Shown here one piece after another: positions 44,516-52,714 of a stretch of DNA of 64,000 bases. The translations under genes and the position numbers were made by a program. The stretch is taken from positions 124,001 through 188,000 of the forward strand of contig JAEUJY010000167.1 of NCBI GenBank assembly GCA_016794525.1, given 5' to 3'. The notes under the pieces were generated by a model, which was not told where the DNA came from, made no database searches, and saw only the letters and a program-made list of their open reading frames with translations. Origin of the DNA: Myxococcales bacterium. GTDB taxonomy: Bacteria; Myxococcota_A; Polyangia; Haliangiales; Haliangiaceae. The first letter of the stretch is position 1. Each line of letters starts with the position of its first letter.

Positions 44516-45031
44516 ATGGCGGGCGCGCTGCACCTCATCATCGGCCCGGTCGGCGCCGGCAAGTCCACCTTCGCACGCGCGCTGGTGGCGCGGCGCCCGG
44601 CGTTGCTGCTCGTGCTCGACGATTGGATGGCGCGGCTGTTCGGCGCCGACCCGCGGCCGACGACCGATCGCGTCGGCTGGTACCTCGAGCGGCGCGACCG
44701 TTGCCTGGCGCAGGTGTGGGAGGTCGCGCGCGGCGCGTGCGCGGCGGGCTGCGACGTCGTGCTCGAGCCGGGGCTGGTCCGGCGCGCCGAGCGCGCGGCG
44801 CTGTACGAACAGATCGAGGACGCGGGCCTCGCGCTCACGGTGACGCTGATCGACGCACCACGCGACGAGCGGCGCGCGCGCGTGATGCGGCGCAACGAGG
44901 AGCGCGGCGCGACCTTCGCGCAGGTGGTGCCGCTCGAGTTCTTCGAGCTGGCCAGCGATCACTGGGAGCCGCCCGACGACGACGAGCGCCACGATCGCGG
45001 GATCGCCGCGCCGGCTCAGCCCCGCGCGTAG
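44516..45031 (+). CDS. Small P-loop kinase-like ATPase
   Basis: A 171-residue protein with Walker A GPVGAGKST at residues 10-18 and LVLDDWMARLF. It resembles the AAA_33/zeta-toxin/chloramphenicol phosphotransferase-like group of small kinases (VVLEPGLVRRAER, TLIDAPRDERRARV). The substrate is unknown and there is no antitoxin beside it, so a toxin role is not supported. The 3' end overlaps the convergent PilZ gene by 16 bp. Confidence 0.8.
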   Translation: MAGALHLIIGPVGAGKSTFARALVARRPALLLVLDDWMARLFGADPRPTTDRVGWYLERRDRCLAQVWEVARGACAAGCDVVLEPGLVRRAERAALYEQIEDAGLALTVTLIDAPRDERRARVMRRNEERGATFAQVVPLEFFELASDHWEPPDDDERHDRGIAAPAQPRA

Positions 45032-45450
45032 CAGGCGGCGTCGAACAGCGCGTCGTCGACGCGCTCGACCTTCTGCCGCGCGCGGTGGGTCTCGATCACG
45101 CACTCGCGCAACATGCGCAGGTCGCGCATCGCGGCCGACACCAGGCGGATGCCGGTCGTGCGCAGGAGGCCGAGCGGGCCGCCCTGCCCCGGCGGCGCCT
45201 GCCGCACCTGATCGAAGCACACCTCGCCGCGGGCCCAGATGACCTCGTCGACTTCGGGCACCTCGAGCTCCAGCACGATCTCGCGCGGCGTCGGCCCGCC
45301 GAGGTACGGCCGCTCGAGCCGCGCCCCCTCGGGCGACAGGTCGACGACCAGGCCCGGGCGATCGCGCCCGCCGACCAGCTCGCTGCAGAACGTCTCGACG
45401 TCGATGCGCGGCATCAGCCGACGCAGGTCAGCCCAGGAGGTGTGCATCAT
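45016..45450 (-). CDS. PilZ-domain protein (candidate c-di-GMP receptor)
   Basis: A 144-residue protein. PilZ motifs are RLMPR (RxxxR, about residues 11-15) and DLSPEGARL (D/NxSxxG), the two c-di-GMP contact sites. Beta-strand-rich sequence follows (IVLELEVPEVDEVIWARGEV) and a helical tail. It probably senses c-di-GMP and acts by protein contact. Two adjacent in-frame ATGs (45450 and 45447) are possible; TATCCT (45453-45458) lies 2 or 5 nt upstream. The upstream gene on the same strand ends at 45495. Confidence 0.82.
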   Translation of the reverse strand: MMHTSWADLRRLMPRIDVETFCSELVGGRDRPGLVVDLSPEGARLERPYLGGPTPREIVLELEVPEVDEVIWARGEVCFDQVRQAPPGQGGPLGLLRTTGIRLVSAAMRDLRMLRECVIETHRARQKVERVDDALFDAACYARG

Positions 45451-45494
45451 GTAGGATATTGTCCGACGCCTCGCACCCCGGGCCAAGAAAAGCC

Positions 45495-47096
45495 CTACCC
45501 CGGCGGCAAGTACCCGTCGCGACGGTAGTTTCCGCGATCCGTCGGCCACACCAGGCAGTTCGAAGCCGCCCCCGGCACCTTGTAGATCAGCGTCTGGCGA
45601 ACGCGGTCCTCGCCGTCCTTGAGCGACACCAGGATCTCCGGCGCGCCGTCGCCGTCGACGTCGCCGATCGTCGGCACGGGCATCGCGCCGCGGCCCGGCA
45701 GGTCGAGCGCGTGGCGCTGGTTGCCGGCGGCGTCGAGCACGATCAGCCGTCCGCCGCTCGCCGAGTACGTCGCGAAGACGATCTCGGGCACGCCGTCGCC
45801 CGACAGGTCGGCGACCACGACGCCGCCGGTGACCTCGGTGTCGCGCTGCGCGAAGTCGCGGGCCCACATCACCTGGGCGCGCGCGTCGACCGCGTGGATG
45901 CGGCCGTCGAAGCCGGCGAACACCAACTCGGGGCCGGGCCGCGTCGGATCCAGATCGGCCACCGCCACCTGGTTGGTCGCGCCGACGAGGTTGTCGCCGA
46001 AGTCCCACAGCCCGGCGCGGTAGTCGGCGAAGTGCGGCGGCGCGATCCACGCGTCGGGGCGCGTGCCGTCGGCGCGGGTCACCCACAGCGCCACCCCGTG
46101 CTCGCGCTGGTCCTGCGCGGTGTTCTGGACCGAGCCGAGCAAGATGATCTCGCCGGTGCCGTCGCCGTCGAGGTCGGCGATCGCCGGCCCGGTGTTGGTG
46201 AAGTGCCCCTGCAGGTCGACGGCCTCGTCGTCGGCGTAGCCCTGCTGCGCGAGGCGGTAGTCGAGCATCATCCGGATGCCGCTGTACTTGGTGCGCCCGT
46301 CGAAGATCGCCGCGGCGTCGAACGCGCGCCCGGTGCCGTCGTGGGCCGAGACGTAGGCGTTGTCCTGCGCCGCGACGATGTCGACGCGGCCGTCGCCGTC
46401 GACGTCGCCCAGCCCGACGTTCTGATCGTAGCCGCCGGTCACGTAGCAGGCGTCGTCGCAGCCGGCGGCGCCGCCGGTGTTGGGCGGGAAGCCGGCCACC
46501 GCGCGGCCGTCGCGCTCGACCGCGATGACGATGTCGCGCTGACCGCCGGCGTCGAGCGGCGTGGTCGTGACCGCGACCAGCTCGAGCGCGCCGTCGCCGT
46601 CGATGTCACCGGCGGCGAGGCTGCGCAGCTCGTCGCGCCACGCGAACGGGAAGCCGGGCAGCGCGGCGCCGGTGGCGTCGAACGCGAAGATGCTGTCGCG
46701 CGACGCCACCGCGACCTCGAGGCCGGGGCGGCTCGGCAGCAGGTCGGCCACCACCGGCGACGCCCAGATGCGGCCGCCGGTCGTCGCGCGCCACGCCTCG
46801 ACCGGCGCGCCGCCGACGATCCGCCACACCACCAGCAGCTCGTCGCGCGGCACCACCAGCTCGGCGGTGCCGTCGGCGTCGAGGTCGACCACCGCCGGCG
46901 ACGCCAGCCAGCCCTCGTGCCAGCGATCGGCGAGCGTGTAGGCCAGCACCGGCGCGGCCACGTCGGGCGAGCCGGTCTCCGCCGGGGCGCAGGCCGGCAC
47001 CGGCAGCGGCGCCGGCGGGCCGTCGCCGCCGTCATCGCCGCCGCACGCGATCGTCGCCACCGCCAGCGCGGCGACCGGCCTCAGCACGACCGACAC
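45495..47096 (-). CDS. FG-GAP/VCBS-repeat lipoprotein
   Basis: A 533-residue lipoprotein (lipobox VATIAC). Repeats of the FG-GAP/integrin-alpha type occur throughout (AVVDLDADGTAELVV, AAGDIDGDGALELVAV, GLGDVDGDGRVDIVA, AIADLDGDGTGEIIL, VADLSGDGVPEIVFA, TIGDVDGDGAPEILVS) and are expected to form a seven-bladed beta-propeller with calcium-binding DxDGDG loops. It is probably an outer-surface ligand-binding protein. The GTG start is inside the end of the upstream Cys-rich lipoprotein gene. It is the last gene of a kinase-led operon. Confidence 0.85.
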   Translation of the reverse strand: MSVVLRPVAALAVATIACGGDDGGDGPPAPLPVPACAPAETGSPDVAAPVLAYTLADRWHEGWLASPAVVDLDADGTAELVVPRDELLVVWRIVGGAPVEAWRATTGGRIWASPVVADLLPSRPGLEVAVASRDSIFAFDATGAALPGFPFAWRDELRSLAAGDIDGDGALELVAVTTTPLDAGGQRDIVIAVERDGRAVAGFPPNTGGAAGCDDACYVTGGYDQNVGLGDVDGDGRVDIVAAQDNAYVSAHDGTGRAFDAAAIFDGRTKYSGIRMMLDYRLAQQGYADDEAVDLQGHFTNTGPAIADLDGDGTGEIILLGSVQNTAQDQREHGVALWVTRADGTRPDAWIAPPHFADYRAGLWDFGDNLVGATNQVAVADLDPTRPGPELVFAGFDGRIHAVDARAQVMWARDFAQRDTEVTGGVVVADLSGDGVPEIVFATYSASGGRLIVLDAAGNQRHALDLPGRGAMPVPTIGDVDGDGAPEILVSLKDGEDRVRQTLIYKVPGAASNCLVWPTDRGNYRRDGYLPPG

Positions 47097-47722
47097 ACCC
47101 CGGACTGCGACGTGCACTCGCCGCTCTGCTCGCACTGCGCCGGCCCGGGGCAGTTGTTGCCGCCGGCGCACGCGGTCGGCGCGCACTGCGTGTCGCACTG
47201 GCAGGAGGTCGAGCAGTTGGTGCCGCCGGCGCAGCTGTTGGTGCCACCGCAGGTGACGTCGCACCGGCCGGTGCCGCACTGGATCTCGCCGGTGCAGCTG
47301 CCGGGGCCGTCGCAGTTGATCGTGCACGCCTCGCCCGGGGCGCACCGCACGCCGCCCTGGCACGAGCCGCTGCCCGTGCACTCGACGCGGCACGACCAGC
47401 CCGGCGGGCACAGCACCGGCGCGCTGCACGCGCCGCCGTTGTCGCAGTTGATCGTGCACGTGCCGGCCGCGCACGAGTCGCACTGCGCCGGGCACGCCGG
47501 GGCGTCGATCGCGGCGTCGACGGTGCGCCCGTCGGTCGCGGTGCCGCCGTCGCGCGACACGCACCAGCCGTCGACGCAGACCCGATCGCTCGGGCACCCG
47601 GGATCGCAGGCGTACGCGTCGGAGCGCGTGTCGATGCTGCAGCCGGGGCCGGCGAGGATCGCCAGCGCGACGGCGCCGGCGCTGACGACCAGCGCGACGA
47701 TGGACGTGGGGCGGGTCACCAT
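47081..47722 (-). CDS. Cys-rich lipoprotein
   Basis: A 213-residue lipoprotein (lipobox AGPGC). The mature part is highly Cys-rich: CPAQCDSCAAGTC, CTINCDNGGAC and CTINCDGPGSC are successive short modules with a C-x-x-x-C-x-(D/S) spacing. It resembles other myxobacterial disulfide-rich surface proteins. ATG 47722 has TGGAGG 4-5 nt upstream and overlaps the 3' end of the gene before it by 7 bp. The function is unknown. Confidence 0.78.
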   Translation of the reverse strand: MVTRPTSIVALVVSAGAVALAILAGPGCSIDTRSDAYACDPGCPSDRVCVDGWCVSRDGGTATDGRTVDAAIDAPACPAQCDSCAAGTCTINCDNGGACSAPVLCPPGWSCRVECTGSGSCQGGVRCAPGEACTINCDGPGSCTGEIQCGTGRCDVTCGGTNSCAGGTNCSTSCQCDTQCAPTACAGGNNCPGPAQCEQSGECTSQSGVCRSC

Positions 47723-48570
47723 GTGGCCTCCAGCTGGATCGTGGCCGTGCCGGGGGCGACCACCGGCGCGACCTGCATCGACGAGCGCTCGCGGTTGCGA
47801 GTGAGCAAGATCCACGCGCCGGCGGCGACCACCGCGACGCCGCCGCCGATCACCAGGCCGTTGCCGATCGACGCGTAGCTCCGGCCGTCGGACTCCAGCG
47901 CCGCGAGGTGCTCGAGGTCGGCGGCGGTGTTGGTCGGCGCGTCGTCGATCTCGCCCTGCTTGGCGGCCGCCAGGCCCCACATCACGAAGCCGCCGAGCAA
48001 CAGCGCGCCGCCGCCGATGCCGACGATCACCGCGCCCCGCGGCATGCCGCCCACGCGCCCGGCGTCGCCCGACGTCGCGCCGCCGCCGCCACCGCCGCCC
48101 CCCGCGCCGCCGTCACCGCCCCCGCCGCCGCTGGCACCACCGGCGCCGAGCATCGTCGCGACGTCGCGCTCGACGGTCGCCAGGCCGGCCTGATCGCCCT
48201 CGCCGGTGACGACGAAGCTCTTGCGCTGGCTCGCGCCGCCGCGCTCGCGCACCACCACCTCGACCTGGCGGTCGCGGCGGCTCACGATCACCAGCCGCTG
48301 GTAGCCGAGCTGCCCTGCGACCTCGTCGCGGCAGGCGTCGGCCGCGGGATCGCACCCGAGGATGAACGCCGAGTCGGCGAGGCTGGCGTCGGCCACCGTC
48401 GCGGCGGGCGCGGCCTGCTTGACCCCGCGCGCCGCGGCGCCCAGCACCGCGGCGTCGACCTTGCCGGTCGCGGCCTCGGCCGGGACGACGATCGTCTTGT
48501 CGTCGGCGCGCGCGGTGCCCGCGGCGACGCTGGCGAGCGCGATCATCCATCCAGCGGCGGCACGCATCAT
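47716..48570 (-). CDS. Two-TM protein downstream of kinase
   Basis: A 284-residue protein with a signal peptide (AAAGWMIALASVAAGTARAD) and an N-terminal domain of about 120 residues (VVPAEAATGKVDAAVLGAAARG...GYQRLVIVSRRDRQVEVVV) that resembles the sensor half seen at the N-terminus of the 227-4039 kinase. A Gly-rich linker (GGGGGDGGAGGGG) and two membrane helices follow (AVIVGIGGGALLLGGFVMWG and GNGLVIGGGVAVVAAGAWIL). Its ATG overlaps the kinase stop (ATGA). It may be the periplasmic sensor partner of that kinase; inference only. Confidence 0.72.
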   Translation of the reverse strand: MMRAAAGWMIALASVAAGTARADDKTIVVPAEAATGKVDAAVLGAAARGVKQAAPAATVADASLADSAFILGCDPAADACRDEVAGQLGYQRLVIVSRRDRQVEVVVRERGGASQRKSFVVTGEGDQAGLATVERDVATMLGAGGASGGGGGDGGAGGGGGGGGATSGDAGRVGGMPRGAVIVGIGGGALLLGGFVMWGLAAAKQGEIDDAPTNTAADLEHLAALESDGRSYASIGNGLVIGGGVAVVAAGAWILLTRNRERSSMQVAPVVAPGTATIQLEATW

Positions 48571-50792
48571 TTGAGCTTCTCCAGGCGAGCGCGGATCTGC
48601 GCCGCGTCGCGGGCGTTCGGGGCCAGGGCCAGGTACTCGCGGAACGCCCGCGCCGCGCGGGCCTTGTCGCCCTTCTTCTCGTAGGCCAGGCCCAGGCCGC
48701 GCTGGGCCGGCGCGTAGCTGCGATCGGCGCGCAGCGCCGCCTGGAAGCTGGCGATCGCGCCGTTGGCGTCACCGCCCATGACCTTCTTCAAGCCGGCCTG
48801 GGACAGCGCCGCGGCCTTGTCGGGATCGGGCCCCCGCGGCGCGCTGCCCGCGCCGGGATCGCGCGGCCCGGCGTCGATCGGATCGACGTGCGCCACCGCG
48901 ACCGCCGCGTCGACGACGATCGCCGCCCCGGCGTCGATCGGATCGGGGGTCATCGCCACCCCCGCGTCGAGCTCGACCGCCGGCCCGCCGACCGCCTCGA
49001 CCGCCGCGTCGACGGTCACCGCGGCCACCCGGTCGTCGACGCCGCCGGCCCGCGCCGCCGACGACGCGCCGCCGCGGTTGTGCATCAGCACCGCGAACAG
49101 CGCGATCAGCGCCGCCGCGCCCACCCCGGCCCCGATCCACAGCCGCCGCGACGCGCCGGCCGGCTGGTTCCACGCGACAGGGTCGTCGTCGCCGGCCGCC
49201 GGCGTCACCTGGATCTCGCTGTCCTCGGCGCTGTCGCCCGGCGCGGGCGCCACCTCGCCCGAGGCGGTGATCTCCTCGCCGGTCGGCGGGCGCAGCGGCA
49301 GGCCGCGCGGCACCGGCGGCGGCGCTGGCGTCGGCGGCACGTCGACCACGCCACTCGGCACCTCGATCAGCCCGCTCGGATCGTCGATCGCGTCACCACC
49401 GGCGCCACCCTCGCCACCCTCGCCTGCATCGCTGGCCGCCGCGGTCGCCGGCGTCGCCGGGTTCGGCCCCGGCAACGTCACGTCGCCGGTCTCGGCCTTG
49501 GAACGCGCCGACGGCGCCGACGGCACCGACGCAGTCGCCGCCCCCGCCTCGACCGCCGGCTCGGCCGCGGCGCCCGGCGCCGGCTCGGCAGACGCCGCCG
49601 TCGCCGGCTTGCCCACCGACGGCAGCGGCTTCGGATCGGGCCGCTTCAGCGACGGCAGCGGCGCCAGCTTGGCCTTGCCGTGGGCCTTGTGATCGACGGC
49701 GAGCTTGGCCGGCGCCGGCACCGGCGTCGCCTCGGGCTCGCGCTCGCGCTCGCGCCCCGGCTCGGGCGTCGCCGGCGAGCGATCGTCGAACGTGGCGGTC
49801 AGCGCCTCGAGCGTCCGCGCCGCAGGCACGCCGCCCTGATCGAGCTCGCGCAAGAGCTGGTGGCGCGCCGCGATCTGGCTGGCGAACGTCGAGCGCATGT
49901 ACGTCGCCATCGCCTCGTAGTCGTTGCGCTCGGCGCCGCGCAAGAGCGCGTTGAGCTCGTCCTGCATCGCCTTCGCCGACGGGTAGCGCGCGTCGCGATC
50001 CTTGGTCAGCGCCCGCGCGCAGATCGCGTCGAGCTCGGCCGGCAGCCCCGGCATCAACGACGACGGCGCTGGCACGACGCACGCGCGGATCTTGGCGAAC
50101 GTGTCGGCGTCGGTGGCGCCGGCGAACAGCCGCCGCAGGGTCAGCGACTCCCACAGCACGACGCCGAGCGCGAAGACGTCCGAGCGGCGATCGGCCGGGT
50201 GCTTGTCGAACAGCTCGGGCGCCAGGTAGCCGGCCTTGCCCTTCACCAGGCTGGCGTCGTCGGAGCTGCGCACCTTGGCGACGCCGAAATCGAGCAGCTT
50301 GGCCTGGCCGGTGTACAGCACGAAGACGTTGCCCGGCGTCACGTCCTGGTGCACCAGCTCGAGCGGCTCGCCCGACAGCGCGCGCAGCTCGTGGGCCGCG
50401 TGCAGGCCGCCGGCGCAGTCGCTGACCACCTGCGCGGTGCGCAGCGGCGACAGCCGGACCCCGCCCTTGGCGCGCTGGGCGCGGATGATCGCCGTCATCG
50501 ACTCGCCCTCGAGGTACTCCATCGCGATGAAGTACGTGCCGTCCTCCTCGCCGAGGTCGTAGATGTCGACGACGTGCGGGTGGCGCACCTTGGCGGCGAT
50601 GCGCGCCTCCTCGAGCAGCGCCTCGGCCAGCGCCGGCTTGGCGGCCAGGCGCGAGTGCACGGTCTTCACGACCACCAGCTTCTCGAAGGCCTTCGGCCCG
50701 CGCTGGCGCGCCAGGTACACCTCGGCCATGCCCCCCTCGCCGATGCGCGCGATCAGCTCATAGCGCCCGAGGGTCTGACCCGGGTTGCTCAT
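48567..50792 (-). CDS. Ser/Thr protein kinase with HQD catalytic loop, TM helix and TPR tail
   Basis: A 741-residue kinase. Domain at about residues 9-280: IGEGGMAEVYLA, LVVVKTV (Lys), HQDVTPGN (about 145, Gln for the Arg of HRD, Thr for Lys), LLDFGVAKV and GYLAPE. A long Pro/Ala linker follows, then a transmembrane helix at about 548-570 (WIGAGVGAAALIALFAVLM). A TPR-like tail ends the protein (AQRGLGLAYEKKGDKARAARAFREYL). The catalytic Asp is kept. TATCCT lies 8 nt before ATG. It heads the operon 48567-47716-47081-45495, whose gene ends all overlap. Confidence 0.9.
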   Translation of the reverse strand: MSNPGQTLGRYELIARIGEGGMAEVYLARQRGPKAFEKLVVVKTVHSRLAAKPALAEALLEEARIAAKVRHPHVVDIYDLGEEDGTYFIAMEYLEGESMTAIIRAQRAKGGVRLSPLRTAQVVSDCAGGLHAAHELRALSGEPLELVHQDVTPGNVFVLYTGQAKLLDFGVAKVRSSDDASLVKGKAGYLAPELFDKHPADRRSDVFALGVVLWESLTLRRLFAGATDADTFAKIRACVVPAPSSLMPGLPAELDAICARALTKDRDARYPSAKAMQDELNALLRGAERNDYEAMATYMRSTFASQIAARHQLLRELDQGGVPAARTLEALTATFDDRSPATPEPGREREREPEATPVPAPAKLAVDHKAHGKAKLAPLPSLKRPDPKPLPSVGKPATAASAEPAPGAAAEPAVEAGAATASVPSAPSARSKAETGDVTLPGPNPATPATAAASDAGEGGEGGAGGDAIDDPSGLIEVPSGVVDVPPTPAPPPVPRGLPLRPPTGEEITASGEVAPAPGDSAEDSEIQVTPAAGDDDPVAWNQPAGASRRLWIGAGVGAAALIALFAVLMHNRGGASSAARAGGVDDRVAAVTVDAAVEAVGGPAVELDAGVAMTPDPIDAGAAIVVDAAVAVAHVDPIDAGPRDPGAGSAPRGPDPDKAAALSQAGLKKVMGGDANGAIASFQAALRADRSYAPAQRGLGLAYEKKGDKARAARAFREYLALAPNARDAAQIRARLEKLK

Positions 50793-50800
50793 CCCATCGC

Positions 50801-50806
50801 AGGATA
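50801..50806 (-). promoter_or_regulatory. TATCCT box 8 nt before kinase start
   Basis: The minus strand reads TATCCT-GCGATGGG-ATG at 50792. A hairpin lies 14 bp further upstream (50820-50836). Confidence 0.45.
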
Positions 50807-50819
50807 GCAGGGCTCGCCA

Positions 50820-50836
50820 GGGATCGACACGATCCC
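50820..50836 (-). terminator. GGGATCG-ACA-CGATCCC hairpin after amidase
   Basis: A 7-bp perfect stem 16 nt past the amidase stop codon (minus strand). It lies just upstream of the kinase -10 box and could also be an operator. There is no U-tract. Confidence 0.45.
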
Positions 50837-50851
50837 CGGCGCCTACCTACC

Positions 50852-52417
50852 TCACCGCACCCGGATGGCGTCGGCGATGACGACCTTGCCCGCGGCGCCG
50901 GCGCGGGTCAGGACGACCTTGTTCCAGCCGGCGCTGAACGCGTACGTGCCGACGGCCACCCACTGCTGACCGTTGCTCTGCTGGCTGACCGCCCGGCGGC
51001 CCAGCTCGGCGCCGCTGGCGTTCTGCGCGACGAACGTCGCCGACGCGGTCCGGTTGGTGCCGGCGGTCCACCACGCCTCGATGGTCCGGGTGCCCGCGGC
51101 CGGCAGGTAGAAGTTGAACGTCGCGGCCGAGCCGGTGCCGGTGTCGGCGTACCAGTAGCCGCTGCCGTAGTAGCCGGGCGTCGACGACGACGAGGTCCAG
51201 CCGGCGATGTCGATGCGGGCCTTGGCGGCGTCGTTGTTGGCGTTGTTCGAGTCGACGACGATGGCCGCGCCCGGCGCCGGCGGGGGCGGCGTGCCACCGC
51301 CGCCGGTGTCGCCGCAGTACGAGCGCACCGAGTCGAGGTACGCCGCCCACGGCCAGTTGGGGCCCGGGTCGGTGCGGTTGTACGGCTGCAGCTGGCCGTG
51401 GCCGACGATGTGGAAGCGGTCGCGCGGGATGTTGTGGTCGCGGGTGATGTCGCAGGTGAGCTTGGCCGACGCGGTGAGCAGGCCGCTCGACCACGACGCC
51501 TGCGAGCCGAAGCCCGCGTGCTCGATGCCGACGGCGAAGTTGTTCACGCCGACGCCGTTCTTGGCGCAGTCGGTGTTGCCGTTGCGCGAGCACTCGTAGG
51601 TGGCGCCGACGTGCCACGCCTTCGAGGCCTCGCGCACCAGCTGGGTGATCTGCGAGCCCGACTCGTTGACGACGTAGTGCGCGCTGACGCTGCCGTTGAT
51701 CAGCGTGCTGACGCAGCCGGCGTACGCGCCCTCGCAGGTGTGGATGACGACGTGGGTGATGCCCGTCGAGCGGCTGCTGAAGTTGGGCGACGGCCGCCAC
51801 AGCGCCGGGGCGTAGTCGGGGCCGGCGGCGAACAGCGGTCGCGCCACCAGCGCCGCCATCTCCGGGTGCGGCCGCAGCGACGCCACCAGCTCGCCGCCCT
51901 CGGCGTGCTCCTCGGCGCCCTCGGCCAGGATGCGGAACACGTCGCCGCGCACGAACTGGCGGCGGCCCTCGTCGTCGGCGATGCCGGCCCACGCGGCCAG
52001 CACCGGCTCCCACGCCGCGAGGTCGCCGCCGCTCACGCCCTGGGCCGCCGCCTCGGCGGCGAGCAGCTTGGCGGCGGCGAGGATGTTGGCCTCGGCGCTG
52101 GCGGCGAGGTCGTCGGCGCCGTAGCCGGTCAGCGCGGCGCCGCGGGTCAGGTGGTCGGGGGTCAAGCCCATGACGCCGGTGTGCGTCGGGGCGCCGTCGA
52201 GCTCGGCCTCGCCGATCACCTGCTGCCAGCGGGTCTGGGCGTAGCCGACCGCCTTCAGCAGGTCGACCGGCACGCCGGTCTCGTCGGCGGCCGCCTGGTA
52301 GGTGCGATCGAGCTCGGTGACGACCACCGGGTTGGCGCCGTCCTCGACCACCACGTCGGTGGCACAGGCGGAGGTGGCGAGCGCGATGAGCAGCGAACCA
52401 GCGAGGCGCGACATCAT
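50852..52417 (-). CDS. N-acetylmuramoyl-L-alanine amidase with SLT-like N-domain and golvesin-type C-domain
   Basis: A 521-residue lipoprotein (lipobox LATSAC). An N-terminal region of about 130 residues resembles transglycosylase-type SLT domains ([38 protein letters not shown]). The amidase_2 catalytic core has [14 protein letters not shown] and [18 protein letters not shown] followed by DPGPNWPW (zinc and substrate residues). The C-terminal 130 residues resemble the golvesin/Xly cell-wall or sugar-binding module ([16 protein letters not shown]...[11 protein letters not shown]). It probably degrades peptidoglycan, perhaps that of prey. TAGTAG lies 6 nt before ATG 52417. Confidence 0.87.
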   Translation of the reverse strand: MMSRLAGSLLIALATSACATDVVVEDGANPVVVTELDRTYQAAADETGVPVDLLKAVGYAQTRWQQVIGEAELDGAPTHTGVMGLTPDHLTRGAALTGYGADDLAASAEANILAAAKLLAAEAAAQGVSGGDLAAWEPVLAAWAGIADDEGRRQFVRGDVFRILAEGAEEHAEGGELVASLRPHPEMAALVARPLFAAGPDYAPALWRPSPNFSSRSTGITHVVIHTCEGAYAGCVSTLINGSVSAHYVVNESGSQITQLVREASKAWHVGATYECSRNGNTDCAKNGVGVNNFAVGIEHAGFGSQASWSSGLLTASAKLTCDITRDHNIPRDRFHIVGHGQLQPYNRTDPGPNWPWAAYLDSVRSYCGDTGGGGTPPPPAPGAAIVVDSNNANNDAAKARIDIAGWTSSSSTPGYYGSGYWYADTGTGSAATFNFYLPAAGTRTIEAWWTAGTNRTASATFVAQNASGAELGRRAVSQQSNGQQWVAVGTYAFSAGWNKVVLTRAGAAGKVVIADAIRVR

Positions 52418-52714
52418 GCCTGGCTACTAGAGCAGCCACCATGCCACCCACGTTGTGCGCACATCTGCGACGTCGACGCCGTAACCAGATCCGCTAGTTG
52501 CGAAGCGACCGAACGTTGGTTGGGCCACGCGCCGGCTCGACTGCCCACCGCCGTGTGCACGCGGCCCGGGGCTCCGGTCCAGGATCGCAACCTGCGGTGA
52601 GCGCGCGGATTCGCTCGGCTCGCCGCGCGCGACGTCGCTCGGCCCGCCGCGTCATCGCCGCGATTCGCGGTCGGTGATCGGTGCGCGCTCGATCGGCCGG
52701 GCTACCATCGCGGC
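52418..52714. other. Intergenic region without recognisable genes
   Basis: About 300 bases between divergent genes. It is slightly less GC-rich near 52490-52530. I see no ORF, repeat or RNA gene, only the TAGTAG and TACCAT start-proximal boxes at its ends. Confidence 0.6.
52703..52708 (+). promoter_or_regulatory. TACCAT box 6 nt before beta-CASP gene
   Basis: TACCAT-CGCGGC-ATG at 52715, identical to the box at 44504. Confidence 0.5.

Noticed and set aside
44516-45031. A zeta-type toxin of a toxin-antitoxin pair.
   Set aside because: The P-loop protein has no antitoxin gene beside it and its start-proximal box is the same as for ordinary genes.
48055-48140. A GGC-rich simple repeat.
   Set aside because: It encodes the Gly-rich linker of the two-TM protein at 47716-48570 in frame.
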